A stretch of DNA of 64,000 nt from Burkholderiaceae bacterium (GTDB lineage: Bacteria; Pseudomonadota; Gammaproteobacteria; Burkholderiales; Burkholderiaceae_C), in NCBI GenBank assembly GCA_023954095.1, contig JAMLIQ010000004.1:1-64000 (forward strand). The letters are read 5' to 3'. The translations under genes were made by a program, and so were the position numbers. The notes below the pieces were generated by a model. It was not told the origin of the DNA. It did no database searches and saw only the letters and a list, made by a program, of their open reading frames with translations. Of the stretch, positions 26,444 to 35,247 are shown one piece after another (the first letter of the stretch is position 1; each line of letters opens with the position of its first letter).

Positions 26444-27583
26444 TCAGCGCTGCGGCACGGCGTCGCCCAGGGCGCGGCGGTACCACTCGTGGAAGTGCTG
26501 CATGCCATCTTCCATGGGGCTCTGGTAGGGCCCCACTTCGTTGTCGCCGCGCTCGAACAGGGCCTTGCGGCCTGCATCCATGCGCTCACCGATCTCGTCG
26601 TCTTCGATGCAGGTTTCCATGTAGGCAGCCTGCTGCGCCTCGACGAATTCGCGCTCGAAAGCGGTGATTTCCTCAGGGTAATAGAACTCCACCATGTTCA
26701 GCGTCTTGCCCGCACTGAGGGGGTGCAGCGTGGAGACGGTGAGCACATGCGGATACCACTCGACCATGATGTGCGGGTAGTAGGTCAGCCAGATGGCCCC
26801 GCGCTCGGGCAGCTTGCCTTCGCGGTACTTGAGCAGTACTTCATGCCACTTCCGGTACACGTCGGAGCCAGGCTGGCCAAACGTGGCCGCGACTCCCACG
26901 GTCTGCACGGAATATTCCTTCTGGAATTCCCAGCGCAGATCGTCGCAGGTGACAAAGTTGCCCAGGCCGGGGTGGAACGGGCCGACGTGGTAGTCCTCCA
27001 GATAGACCTCGATGAAGGTCTTCCAGTTGTAGTTGCACTCGTGCAGTTCGATGCGGTCGAGCGTGTAGCCCTCGAAAGACAGCTCGTTGCGCGGCCCCAT
27101 GTCGGCCAGGTCGGCCTCGATGTCGCGGCCGTTGTCCTCGAAAAGAAGGCCGTTCCACTCGCGCAGCGGGTAGTTGCGCAGGTTCAGGCAAGGGTCGCTG
27201 GCGAAATGGGGCGCACCCAGCAATTCGCCGCTGGGGCTGTAGGTCCAGCGGTGCACCGGGCAGACGATATTGCCACCCGCACTGCCTTTTTGGTGCTGCT
27301 GCAGCGAGCCGCGCCCCTGCAGCATGACGGCCTGGCGGTGGCGGCAGACGTTGGAGATGAGTTCCACCTCGCCCTGGGCATTGCGCACCAGGGCGCGGCC
27401 ACCGAATTCCTGGGGCAGTGCGTGGTAGTCGCCCACGTTGGGCACACTCAGGCTATGCCCCACATAACGGGGGCCGCGCTGGAAGAGGACTTCCATTTCG
27501 CGCTGGAACAGCGCCGCGTCAAAATAACTTGAAACGGGTAATTGGCTTGAAGCCTGCTGTAGCCGAAGACTTAAATCAGACAT
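26444..27583 (-). CDS. Rieske non-haem iron oxygenase, alpha subunit type
   Basis: 379 residues. The Rieske [2Fe-2S] ligands are Cys80-x-His82 (CRH) and Cys108-x2-His111 (CPVH). The mononuclear iron ligands are in NWKTFIEVYLEDYHVGPFHP (His199 and His204), with a later acidic ligand likely in CIEDDEIGERMDAG. Such proteins hydroxylate or demethylate aromatic or alkyl-amine substrates using electrons from a separate reductase, which is not nearby. The substrate cannot be told; the closest overall look is the choline/carnitine/stachydrine-type ring-hydroxylating group. Its leader contains an attenuator-like hairpin. Confidence 0.9.
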   Translation of the reverse strand: MSDLSLRLQQASSQLPVSSYFDAALFQREMEVLFQRGPRYVGHSLSVPNVGDYHALPQEFGGRALVRNAQGEVELISNVCRHRQAVMLQGRGSLQQHQKGSAGGNIVCPVHRWTYSPSGELLGAPHFASDPCLNLRNYPLREWNGLLFEDNGRDIEADLADMGPRNELSFEGYTLDRIELHECNYNWKTFIEVYLEDYHVGPFHPGLGNFVTCDDLRWEFQKEYSVQTVGVAATFGQPGSDVYRKWHEVLLKYREGKLPERGAIWLTYYPHIMVEWYPHVLTVSTLHPLSAGKTLNMVEFYYPEEITAFEREFVEAQQAAYMETCIEDDEIGERMDAGRKALFERGDNEVGPYQSPMEDGMQHFHEWYRRALGDAVPQR

Positions 27584-27633
27584 GACAGACCTGACCTAAA
27601 GACTCCCCACAGGGAGAAGGAGGGCGCCGTGGC

Positions 27634-27681
27634 GCAGGAAAAAATAAACCGGCAAGGTGCCGGTTTGCGGGGAATGGGATT
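27634..27681 (-). promoter_or_regulatory. Promoter -10 and terminator-like leader hairpin before the Rieske oxygenase gene
   Basis: On the minus strand a perfect TATAAT (27681-27676) is followed by a 9-bp perfect hairpin AAACCGGCA-CCT-TGCCGGTTT (27666-27646) and directly by ATTTTTTCC. The U-run ends about 50 bases before the Rieske ATG. This is the form of an intrinsic terminator placed in a 5' leader, so expression may be attenuated. No convincing -35 hexamer is visible at 17 bases, and no known riboswitch is recognised. Confidence 0.5.
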
Positions 27682-27840
27682 ATAGGCCGTGGGGTTATTG
27701 CGTTGCCCCATTCCCGCAGCCGCCATGCGTGTATTGGGCCTGATGCGCAGCCCCGGCAGGACACGAAGGGCTGGGCGCAGGCATGGGAGCCGCGGTATCG
27801 GCCTAAAATCGCCCGTTTTGCTTTCCGTTCCCTCCTTCCC

Positions 27841-28068
27841 ATGCCCAAACCCAAAAATGCCGACCCGGCCAGCTACGAAGCTGCGCTGGAAGAACTGGAG
27901 CAGCTGGTGGGGCGCATCGAGTCGGGACAGATGCCGCTCGAACAGTTGCTGGCAGGTTACCAGCGCGGCGCCATGCTGCTGGCGTTTTGCCGCGACCGGC
28001 TGGAGGCCGTGCAGGAACAGGTGCGCGTTCTCGATGGCGGTGCGCTCCAACCCTGGACACAGGAATGA
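27841..28068 (+). CDS. xseB: Exodeoxyribonuclease VII small subunit
   Basis: 75 residues ([20 protein letters not shown], then [20 protein letters not shown] and [17 protein letters not shown]). This is the typical XseB helical hairpin that binds the XseA large subunit, which is elsewhere. The ATG at 27841 matches the family length. Its stop overlaps the ispA start (ATGA), as in many proteobacteria where xseB-ispA-dxs form one operon. Confidence 0.95.
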   Translation: MPKPKNADPASYEAALEELEQLVGRIESGQMPLEQLLAGYQRGAMLLAFCRDRLEAVQEQVRVLDGGALQPWTQE

Positions 28069-29021
28069 ACCGCATGGATCAGCATGCCTTGCAGGTCTGG
28101 AGCAGCGCGCACCTCGCCCAGGTGGAGCAGGCGCTGGAGCGCTGGGTGGGGGGGGATGCCCCTGCCGGTCTGGGGCAGGCGATGCGCTATGCCGTGCTCG
28201 ATGGGGGCAAGCGCTTGCGCCCCTTGCTGGTGATGGCGGCGCGCGAAGCCATCGCCGCAGGCGACGGCGATGCGCAGCCTGCTCCAGGCCGCCAGGAACC
28301 CGCACTGCGTACCGGGTTTGACGAAGCTGCGCTGCGCGCAGCGTGCGCCGTGGAGTTGATCCATGCTTATTCGCTGGTGCACGATGACATGCCCTGCATG
28401 GACAACGATGTGCTGCGCCGTGGCAAGCCCACGGTGCATGTGCAGTTTGGCCAGGCGCAGGCGCTGCTGGCGGGCGATGCCTTGCAGGCCCTGGCCTTTG
28501 AGTTGCTCACCCCCGAAGACGCCGGGGTGCCTGCCGCCGTGCAGGCGCGGCTGTGCCGCCTGCTGGCCCATGCGGCGGGGTCTTCCGGCATGGCGGGCGG
28601 CCAGGCCATTGATCTCGCCAGTGTGGGTGTGGCTTTGGACGAAGCGCGTCTGCGCGAGATGCACCGCCTCAAGACCGGTGCCTTGCTGCAATCGAGTGTG
28701 ATGATGGGCGCAGCCTGTGGTGAAGCCAGTGTGGCCGCCTGGGCGGGGTTGTCTGCCTATGGCGCCGCCCTGGGGCTGGCGTTCCAGGTGGTGGACGACA
28801 TTCTGGATGTCACGCAGGATTCGGCTACGCTGGGCAAGACGGCGGGCAAGGATGCTGCGCAGGACAAGCCCACCTATGTGTCGCTGCTGGGGTTGGACCG
28901 CGCCCAGGCGCAGGCCAGGGATTTGCTCGATCAGGCCCATGCGGCGCTCGGACAGACGGCTTTGCCCGACACGCGCGCGCTGGCTGCTTTGGCCGACATG
29001 GTCGTGAGCCGTTCGCACTGA
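28065..29021 (+). CDS. ispA: Farnesyl diphosphate synthase (geranyltranstransferase)
   Basis: 318 residues. Condenses IPP with DMAPP and GPP to give FPP. The first aspartate-rich motif is DDMPCMD at 107-113 and the second is VVDDILD near residue 245; GGKRLRPLL binds the diphosphate of IPP. A slightly longer loop at residues 65-82 ([19 protein letters not shown]) is present compared with E. coli IspA (299 residues). Overlaps xseB by four bases and is followed by repeat copy 5 and dxs. Confidence 0.95.
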   Translation: MNRMDQHALQVWSSAHLAQVEQALERWVGGDAPAGLGQAMRYAVLDGGKRLRPLLVMAAREAIAAGDGDAQPAPGRQEPALRTGFDEAALRAACAVELIHAYSLVHDDMPCMDNDVLRRGKPTVHVQFGQAQALLAGDALQALAFELLTPEDAGVPAAVQARLCRLLAHAAGSSGMAGGQAIDLASVGVALDEARLREMHRLKTGALLQSSVMMGAACGEASVAAWAGLSAYGAALGLAFQVVDDILDVTQDSATLGKTAGKDAAQDKPTYVSLLGLDRAQAQARDLLDQAHAALGQTALPDTRALAALADMVVSRSH

Positions 29022-29027
29022 TGTCGG

Positions 29028-29090
29028 TTTTCAAGAAAAACAGGCCTTCAGCGCTTTTCTGACAAGCGCTGATAGCTAGCAAATTAATAG
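29028..29090 (+). repeat. Dispersed palindromic repeat, copy 5, directly before dxs
   Basis: Reads TTTTCAAGAAAAACAGGC, TTCAGCGCTTTTCTGACAAG, then CGCTGATAGCTAGCAAATTA. It is a full-length copy including the A-rich 5' part. Its end is two bases from the dxs ATG, so it supplies the whole ispA-dxs spacer, and no purine-rich Shine-Dalgarno is left. Confidence 0.8.
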
Positions 29091-29092
29091 CA

Positions 29093-30982
29093 ATGCCAAC
29101 GACCTCCTATCCCCTGCTCACGAGCGTGAACGACCCGGCGGACCTGCGCCGCCTCTCGCGCGCCGAACTCAAGGTGCTGTCCACGGAGTTGCGGGCCTTT
29201 GTGCTCGAAAGCGTCGCCAAGACGGGCGGGCATCTCAGCTCCAACCTGGGCACGGTGGAACTGACCGTAGCGCTGCACCATGTGTTCAACACCCCGTACG
29301 ACCGGCTGGTGTGGGATGTGGGCCACCAGACCTACCCGCACAAGATACTGACGGGCCGACGTGACCGCATGCATACCTTGCGTCAGTTGGGTGGGATTTC
29401 GGGTTTTCCGCAGCGCGCCGAAAGCGCCTACGACACCTTCGGCACCGCCCATTCGAGCACCAGTATTTCAGCTGCGCTGGGCATGGCCCTGGCCGCCCGG
29501 CACAAGGGTGAAGACCGGCGCGCGGTGGCCATCATTGGCGATGGCGCCATGACGGCCGGCATGGCTTTCGAAGCGCTGAACAACGCGGGCGTGGCCGACT
29601 GCAACCTGCTGGTCATCCTGAACGACAACGACATGAGCATCAGCCCGCCCGTGGGCGCGCTCAACCGCTACCTGGCCCAGCTCATGAGCGGCCAGTTCTA
29701 CGCGGCGGCCAAGAACGTGGGAAAAAGCGTGCTCAAGAATGCTCCCCCGCTGCTGGAACTGGCCAAGCGCCTGGAACAGCAGGCCAAGGGCATGGTGGTG
29801 CCGGCCACGCTGTTCGAAAAGTTTGGCTTCAACTACATTGGCCCGATCGACGGGCATGACCTTGATTCGCTCATTCCCACGCTGGAAAACATCAAGGGCC
29901 TGCAGGGCCCCCAGTTCCTGCATGTGGTGACCAAGAAAGGCCAGGGCTACAAGCTGGCCGAGGCCGACCCTGTGGCGTACCACGGCCCCGGCAAGTTCGA
30001 TCCCAGCGTGGGCCTCACCGCGCCGACGACGCCCCCCAAACAGACCTTCACCCAGGTGTTTGGCCAGTGGCTGTGTGACATGGCCGACCAGGACGAACGC
30101 CTGGTGGGCATCACGCCCGCCATGCGCGAGGGCTCGGGCATGGTCGAGTTCCACAAGCGCTTTCCCGACCGCTACTACGACGTCGGTATTGCCGAGCAGC
30201 ACGCCGTTACCTTTGCGGCCGGCATGGCCTGCGAAGGCGCCAAACCCGTGGTGGCCATTTACTCCACCTTTCTGCAGCGCGGCTACGACCAGATGATCCA
30301 CGACGTGGCGCTGCAGAACCTGCCCGTGGTGTTTGCGCTCGACCGTGCGGGCCTGGTAGGCGCTGACGGCGCCACGCACGCCGGGGCCTACGACATTCCG
30401 TTTGTGCGCTGCATCCCCAACATGGCCATGGCCTGCCCCGCGGACGAGCGCGAGTGCCGCCAGCTGCTCAGCACGGCCTTTGCGCAGAACCATCCCGTGG
30501 CGGTACGCTATCCGCGCGGCGCTGGCACGGGTGTGGAGCCCTTGCCCGGGCTGGACGCCTTGCCCTATGGCAAGGGCGAGATCCGTCGCACACGTGAAGG
30601 CCGTGCGGAGGGTTCTGGCGCGCGCATCGCCATCCTGGCCTTTGGCACGCTGCTGTATCCGGCGCTGCAGGCCGCGCAGGCCCTCGATGCCACCGTGGTC
30701 AACATGCGCTGGGCCAAGCCGCTGGACGTCGATCTGCTGCTGGACGTGGCGGCCAGCCACGATGCGCTCGTGACGGTGGAAGAGGGCGCCCTGATGGGCG
30801 GCGCGGGGAGCGCCGTCCTGGAAGCGCTGGCCGCAGCGGGTGTTGTGTGCCCGGTGTTGTCGCTGGGCTTGCCCGATGTCTTCATCGAACATGGTGATCC
30901 GGCGCGTCTGCTGGCCTTGCAGGGGCTGGATGCGGCCGGCATCGAACGCGCTGTGGTGGCACGGTTCGGCGCAGCCACCTGA
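29093..30982 (+). CDS. dxs: 1-deoxy-D-xylulose-5-phosphate synthase
   Basis: 629 residues. A thiamine-diphosphate enzyme that starts the MEP pathway from pyruvate and glyceraldehyde 3-phosphate. The ThDP motif [19 protein letters not shown]...[12 protein letters not shown] lies near residues 150-188; the N-terminal [15 protein letters not shown] and the [17 protein letters not shown] segment, and the transketolase central part [17 protein letters not shown], are all as in E. coli Dxs. It sits downstream of ispA as a typical isoprenoid operon. Start ATG 29093 is the only sensible one. Confidence 0.97.
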   Translation: MPTTSYPLLTSVNDPADLRRLSRAELKVLSTELRAFVLESVAKTGGHLSSNLGTVELTVALHHVFNTPYDRLVWDVGHQTYPHKILTGRRDRMHTLRQLGGISGFPQRAESAYDTFGTAHSSTSISAALGMALAARHKGEDRRAVAIIGDGAMTAGMAFEALNNAGVADCNLLVILNDNDMSISPPVGALNRYLAQLMSGQFYAAAKNVGKSVLKNAPPLLELAKRLEQQAKGMVVPATLFEKFGFNYIGPIDGHDLDSLIPTLENIKGLQGPQFLHVVTKKGQGYKLAEADPVAYHGPGKFDPSVGLTAPTTPPKQTFTQVFGQWLCDMADQDERLVGITPAMREGSGMVEFHKRFPDRYYDVGIAEQHAVTFAAGMACEGAKPVVAIYSTFLQRGYDQMIHDVALQNLPVVFALDRAGLVGADGATHAGAYDIPFVRCIPNMAMACPADERECRQLLSTAFAQNHPVAVRYPRGAGTGVEPLPGLDALPYGKGEIRRTREGRAEGSGARIAILAFGTLLYPALQAAQALDATVVNMRWAKPLDVDLLLDVAASHDALVTVEEGALMGGAGSAVLEALAAAGVVCPVLSLGLPDVFIEHGDPARLLALQGLDAAGIERAVVARFGAAT

Positions 30983-31164
30983 TCCGGCAGCGATGCTTGC
31001 AGAACCCTGAAGCCGCGCGCCCGACAGCGCATTTTCGCGGGAAAACCCGCAAAAGCCTGGGGGGGCATGTTCCTACAATGAACCCGGCTCAAACAAGTCC
31101 TTTGCGTACCCAGGCCCCTGGCCCGTGCGCCGAGTTGTGCAATCACTATTTCGGAGAGAACCAC

Positions 31165-32247
31165 ATGGATCGTCGTTCAATCATCAAGCGCGCCGGTATG
31201 GCCGGTGTGCTCGCTGCAGGCGTGGCACCTGCCGTGCACGCACAGGCCGCCATTCGCTGGCGCCTGGCTTCGAGCTTCCCCAAGTCGCTCGACACCATCT
31301 ACGGTGGCGCCGAGGTCTTTGCCAAGGCCGTCAAGGCCATGTCGGGCGGCAAGTTTGAAATTTCCGTGCATGCGGGTGGCGAGTTGATGCCTCCCTTCGG
31401 CGTGCTCGATGGCGTGCAGGCCGGTACGGTCGAGATGTGCCATACGGTGCCTTACTACTTCTACGGCAAGAACCCCGCGTTTGCCCTGGGTTCGGCGGTT
31501 CCCTTCGGTTTCAATGCGCGCCAGATGAATGCCTGGATGATGCATGGCAATGGCCGCAAGCTGATGAACGAGTTCTACGCGAACTTCAATGCAGTCAGTT
31601 TCGCCGGCGGCAACACCGGCACCCAGATGGGTGGCTGGTACCGCAAGGAAATCAAGAGCCCTGCCGACTTCAAGGGCCTGAAGATGCGTCTGGGTGGCGG
31701 TCTGGTCGGTGAAGTCATGCAGAAGCTGGGCGCCGTGCCGCAAAGCATTCCCGGCGGCGAGGTGTACCAATCGCTCGAAAAAGGCACGCTGGATGCGGCC
31801 GAATGGGTGGGACCCTACGACGATCAGAAGCTCGGCTTCAACAAGGTTGCTCCCTACTACTACTACCCCGGCTGGTGGGAAGGCGGCCCCGAGGTGGACT
31901 TCTTCATCAACGACAAGGCCTTGGCTGGTCTGTCGGCAGAAAACAAAGCCATTATTGAAGCCGCATCGGCCATGGCCAACTCGGACATGCTGGCCAAGTA
32001 CGATGCCCTGAACCCCAATGCGCTCAAGCAGCTGGTGGCGGCCAAGACCAAGGTCCTGCCCTTCCCGCAGTCCGTGCTGGATGCTTCGTTCAAGGCCTCG
32101 ATGGAAGTCTTCGCCGAAAACGATGCCAAGAGCCCCGAGTGGAAGAAGATCTACGCCGACATGCGCAACTTCCAGCGCGATCAGGTGCTGTGGTTCCGTT
32201 TTGCCGAGTCGCGCTTCGACTCGTTCATGTCGACCCGCAAGCTCTGA
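31165..32247 (+). CDS. TRAP transporter substrate-binding protein, 2-oxoacid (TakP-like) type
   Basis: 360 residues. Tat-type signal (MDRRSIIKRAGMAGVLAAG ending APAVHAQ) set by GGAGAGAA upstream of ATG 31165. The mature part has DctP-family features (RLASSFPKSLDTIYGGAEVF, SPADFKGLKMRLGGGLVG, SIPGGEVYQSLEKGTLDAAE), with the conserved ligand-carboxylate arginine in KMRLGG and the YYYYPGWWEGGP segment common to keto-acid binders. No DctQ/DctM membrane genes are adjacent, so it would need partners coded elsewhere. It is followed by a strong terminator. Confidence 0.9.
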   Translation: MDRRSIIKRAGMAGVLAAGVAPAVHAQAAIRWRLASSFPKSLDTIYGGAEVFAKAVKAMSGGKFEISVHAGGELMPPFGVLDGVQAGTVEMCHTVPYYFYGKNPAFALGSAVPFGFNARQMNAWMMHGNGRKLMNEFYANFNAVSFAGGNTGTQMGGWYRKEIKSPADFKGLKMRLGGGLVGEVMQKLGAVPQSIPGGEVYQSLEKGTLDAAEWVGPYDDQKLGFNKVAPYYYYPGWWEGGPEVDFFINDKALAGLSAENKAIIEAASAMANSDMLAKYDALNPNALKQLVAAKTKVLPFPQSVLDASFKASMEVFAENDAKSPEWKKIYADMRNFQRDQVLWFRFAESRFDSFMSTRKL

Positions 32248-32286
32248 TCGACCGGCTGCGGCGCCCCGTGCGCCGCGTTCGCGAAC

Positions 32287-32322
32287 AACCCGCCCGGCAT
32301 GGTGCCCGGCGGGTTTTTGTTT
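32287..32322 (+). terminator. Rho-independent terminator after the TRAP binding protein
   Basis: Stem AACCCGCC (32287-32294) pairs with GGCGGGTT (32308-32315), extended inside by GGCA/TGCC after one mismatch, followed by TTTTT at 32314-32318. It is 40 bases after the stop codon. Confidence 0.85.
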
Positions 32323-32413
32323 CTATCGGGAGGACCGGCCCCGTCTACCGCGTGCGGTGGGACGGGACCGGGCCGAGAAAGAGACTGCTGGGCGTAGGCC
32401 CCCCGGCCCTGAA

Positions 32414-33502
32414 TTACTTCAGGTCTTCCGCCAACACGCGCACGATGCTCGAGGCGTTGGCCGAGGTCTCGGGCGCCCCGGCGGCGTTCAGAACCGACAC
32501 CGTGGTCGCTTCGCCCTGGCTGCGCACGACGATGCGGTACTTGAGCGGCGGCACGGCCTTCTCGGAGCTGCCAAACAGCTTGCCCAGGAAGCCCGGTTCT
32601 TTCTTGTCGTCCTTGGGCGCGACGTAGCGCACGAAATACATGCCCTGGCTGCGATCCCGGTCTTCGACCGTGAATCCTGTGCGGTCCAGCGCCAGGCCCA
32701 CACGGCGCCAGGCGCGGTCAAAGCCCTCGTCGATCTGCACCACGGGCACGTTGCCCACTGTGGCCACGCGCGCTGCGGGGGGGCGCTGTGCCGAGGCCGA
32801 CGCCACGGCCTTGGCCTGCTCCTGGCTCACGCCCAGCTTGACCATCATGCGGCGCAGGAATTCGGTTTCCAGCTCGGGATCGGCCGGGCGCGGCTGCCAT
32901 ACGGTCGAGTCCTTGGTGGAACTGTTGAAGACTTCGATCATGCCGCGGTGGCTGACGTAAATTTCGGTGCTTCCGTCCGATGCACGTTCCATGCGCGTGC
33001 GAAATTTGTCGCGTTCGCCGGTGGAATACAGCGAGTCGAGCACCTTGCCCAGGGTGCTGCGGATGATGTCCTGGGGAATCTTGGCGCGGTTTTCGGCCCA
33101 GTCGGTTTCCATGATGCCGATGTTGGACTGGTCCAGCGCCAGCGTGAAACCGTTTTCCAGCCAGAACTCACGGACGGGTTCCCAGAGTTTGTCTGCCGGG
33201 CGGCTGACGACCAGCCAGCGCTGGTTGCCGTTGCGTTCGATCCGCACATCGCCCATTTTGGCCAGCGCCGTCTGCGGGCCTGCAGGCTGGGCGGCCTGGC
33301 CGGCTTGCAGGGCATTGGCCGACACCACGCCCCCGGGCACGGCATAGCGCGTCTCGCGCGAGAGCTGGCTGAGGTCGGGCGGCACCTCCAGCGTGGAGCC
33401 TTTGGTCGCGCTCTTGTAGTCGATCTTCTCGCCTTCCAGCACGGAGCAGGCGGACAAGGCAATGGTCAGGCCCAGCAGGCCCAGTCGTGCAGTTTGGTTC
33501 AC
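32414..33502 (-). CDS. bamC: BamC, outer-membrane protein assembly lipoprotein
   Basis: 362 residues. The lipobox is LGLTIALSACS with Cys19. The N-terminal unstructured BamD-binding segment (GEKIDYKSATKGSTLEVPPD LSQL) and the two helix-grip domains (GNQRWLVVSRPADKLWEPVR, FTLALDQSNIGIMETDWAEN; later VVQIDEGFDRAWRRVGLALD) fit BamC/NlpB. It is the third subunit of the BAM complex. It lies 34 bases downstream of dapA, the same order as in E. coli (dapA-bamC). Confidence 0.93.
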   Translation of the reverse strand: MNQTARLGLLGLTIALSACSVLEGEKIDYKSATKGSTLEVPPDLSQLSRETRYAVPGGVVSANALQAGQAAQPAGPQTALAKMGDVRIERNGNQRWLVVSRPADKLWEPVREFWLENGFTLALDQSNIGIMETDWAENRAKIPQDIIRSTLGKVLDSLYSTGERDKFRTRMERASDGSTEIYVSHRGMIEVFNSSTKDSTVWQPRPADPELETEFLRRMMVKLGVSQEQAKAVASASAQRPPAARVATVGNVPVVQIDEGFDRAWRRVGLALDRTGFTVEDRDRSQGMYFVRYVAPKDDKKEPGFLGKLFGSSEKAVPPLKYRIVVRSQGEATTVSVLNAAGAPETSANASSIVRVLAEDLK

Positions 33503-33536
33503 GCGGGAATCCTCTTGAAACTCGGGGGAGCGGTTG

Positions 33537-34433
33537 TTACAGCAATCCTGCGGAGCGCAGGGCGCCCTCCACCACCGCCTCGTTGCCCTGGCTCAGCGGC
33601 GTCATGGGCAGGCGCATGGTGCCACCGCACAGGCCCATGCGGGCCAGGGCCCACTTCACGGGAATGGGATTGGCTTCGACAAACAGTTGCTTGTGCACGG
33701 GCATCAGCTGAAGCTGGATTTCCATGGCGCGGCGGGCATTGCCTGCCGTGGCCGCCACGCACAATTCGTGCATCAGGCGCGGCGCCACGTTGGCCGTGAC
33801 GCTGATGTTGCCGTGGCCGCCGCAGAGCATGAGCGCCACAGCGGTCGGATCGTCGCCGGAGTAGAGAGCGAAGTTCCTGGGCAGATCGCGGATCAGCCAC
33901 TGTGCGCGCTCGATGTTGCCCGTGGCCTCCTTGATGCCGACGATGCCGGGCACCTGGGCCAGGCGCAGAACGGTGTCGTGCAGCATGTCTGCCACCGAGC
34001 GGCCGGGCACGTTGTAGAGCACGATGGGCAGGTCGCCCGTGGCTTCGGCGATGGCCTTGAAGTGCTGGTACTGGCCCTCTTGCGTGGGCTTGTTGTAGTA
34101 GGGCACGACCTGGAGCTGGCTGTCGGCGCCGACCTTCTTGGCAAACTTGGCCAGCTCGATGGCTTCTGCCGTGGAGTTGGCGCCGCAGCCGGCCATGATG
34201 GGCACGCGCTTGGCAGCCTGCTCCACGGCCACGCGGATGATCTCGCAATGCTCTTCGACGTTGACCGTGGGCGACTCGCCCGTGGTGCCCACCACGCCGA
34301 TGCAGTCGGTGCCTTCCTGGATATGCCAGTCGATCAATTTGCGCAGGGCAGGGTAGTCCACGCTACCGTCCTCGTGCATGGGGGTGACAAGGGCGACGAT
34401 GCTGCCGGTGAGGGGGACGGTGGAAGAGGTCAT
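33537..34433 (-). CDS. dapA: 4-hydroxy-tetrahydrodipicolinate synthase
   Basis: 298 residues. Condenses pyruvate with aspartate semialdehyde for lysine and diaminopimelate. The Schiff-base lysine is Lys168 in GIKEATG, the catalytic Tyr140 is in LYNVPGR, and the substrate loop GTTGESPTV is at residues 49-57. Length and motifs match E. coli DapA (292). Followed by bamC; preceded by a methyltransferase gene 34 bases upstream. Confidence 0.97.
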   Translation of the reverse strand: MTSSTVPLTGSIVALVTPMHEDGSVDYPALRKLIDWHIQEGTDCIGVVGTTGESPTVNVEEHCEIIRVAVEQAAKRVPIMAGCGANSTAEAIELAKFAKKVGADSQLQVVPYYNKPTQEGQYQHFKAIAEATGDLPIVLYNVPGRSVADMLHDTVLRLAQVPGIVGIKEATGNIERAQWLIRDLPRNFALYSGDDPTAVALMLCGGHGNISVTANVAPRLMHELCVAATAGNARRAMEIQLQLMPVHKQLFVEANPIPVKWALARMGLCGGTMRLPMTPLSQGNEAVVEGALRSAGLL

Positions 34434-34467
34434 GTCCGCAGTGGTAAACGGTAAAAGAGCATTCTAA

Positions 34468-35040
34468 CTAGGAGTGCGCGCGCAGCGGATGGCGCGCCGG
34501 TGAAACGCCCCTCGAAGGCACATGCACAGCGGCAATGCGCTGCACGAAGCGTGCGGGGGTGTCGAGAAACCCGTTTTCGTAGGCTACCACCTGCAGACTG
34601 GCGCAGGCGGCGAGCAGTTCCCCAGGCTGCAGCAAAAAGTCCGCCCGCGCGGGGCGGCCCACGGTTTCGTTGCCGCGGGCAAAGGTCTCGTACAGCAGCA
34701 CGCCACCCGGGGCCAGGCTTTGCACCAGCGTGGGCAGCAGCGGACGCCAGAGGTAGTTGGTGACCACGACCGCGCCAAACAGGCGCCCGGGCAGGGGCCA
34801 GGGGGCGTTTTCGAGGTCGGCGGCAATCGCCTCGCCCAGGGCGGCCGCTGCCTGTACGGCCTCGGGGTTGCGGTCGATGCCGGTCACCGGATGGCCCAGG
34901 CGCTGGAACCAGTGCAGATGGCGCCCCTGGCCGCAGGCCACATCGAGCACCGGCGCCTGGGGCGGTACCAGGTGCGACCAGCGCCGCACCCATTCAGAGG
35001 CGCTTTCCACCGCTGTGGGCAGGGAATCTGTTGCTTCCAT
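34468..35040 (-). CDS. SAM-dependent class I methyltransferase (tellurite-resistance TehB-like fold)
   Basis: 190 residues from ATG 35040. SAM motif I is LDVACGQGRHLHWFQRLGH, followed by the acidic end of beta-2 in VTGIDRNPEAV and motif IV region AVVVTNYLWRPLLPTLVQSL. The target is not known. The open frame extends nine codons further to an ATG at 35067, but that part (MQQAQPAMN) is coded by repeat copy 6, so the natural start is taken as MEATDSLPTAV. No clear Shine-Dalgarno survives next to the repeat. Confidence 0.85.
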   Translation of the reverse strand: MEATDSLPTAVESASEWVRRWSHLVPPQAPVLDVACGQGRHLHWFQRLGHPVTGIDRNPEAVQAAAALGEAIAADLENAPWPLPGRLFGAVVVTNYLWRPLLPTLVQSLAPGGVLLYETFARGNETVGRPARADFLLQPGELLAACASLQVVAYENGFLDTPARFVQRIAAVHVPSRGVSPARHPLRAHS

Positions 35041-35100
35041 ATTCATAGCTGGTTGCGCTTGCTGCATCAGCGCTTGAGCCTGTTTTTCCTCAAAAACAGG
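35041..35100 (-). repeat. Dispersed palindromic repeat, copy 6
   Basis: The reverse complement reads CCTGTTTTTGAGGAAAAACA, GGCTCAAGCGCTGATGCAGC, then AAGCGCAACCAGCTATGAAT. It fills the space between a 51-residue gene and the methyltransferase. The stop codon of the small gene (TGA at 35092-35090) lies inside the A/T-rich end of the repeat. Confidence 0.8.
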
Positions 35101-35245
35101 CCCACACCTGGTCGGCCAGCATCACCATGAAGCCGGGCTGGCCGTAGAGCGCAAACACCGCCAGCAGCGCCAGCACGGCCAGCACCCAGGCCAGCCAGCG
35201 GCGGCGTTTGCGCTGTGCCGGTGTGGGGGTGTGGTGTGTGGACAT
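35090..35245 (-). CDS. Small single-span membrane protein
   Basis: 51 residues: a basic N-terminus (STHHTPTPAQRKRRR) followed by one span (WLAWVLAVLALLAVFALYG) and a short tail. No known family. It starts two bases after the MFS stop and so is cotranscribed with it. Its last codons and stop are within repeat copy 6, so the original C-terminus may have been altered. Confidence 0.6.
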   Translation of the reverse strand: MSTHHTPTPAQRKRRRWLAWVLAVLALLAVFALYGQPGFMVMLADQVWACF

Positions 35246-35247
35246 GG

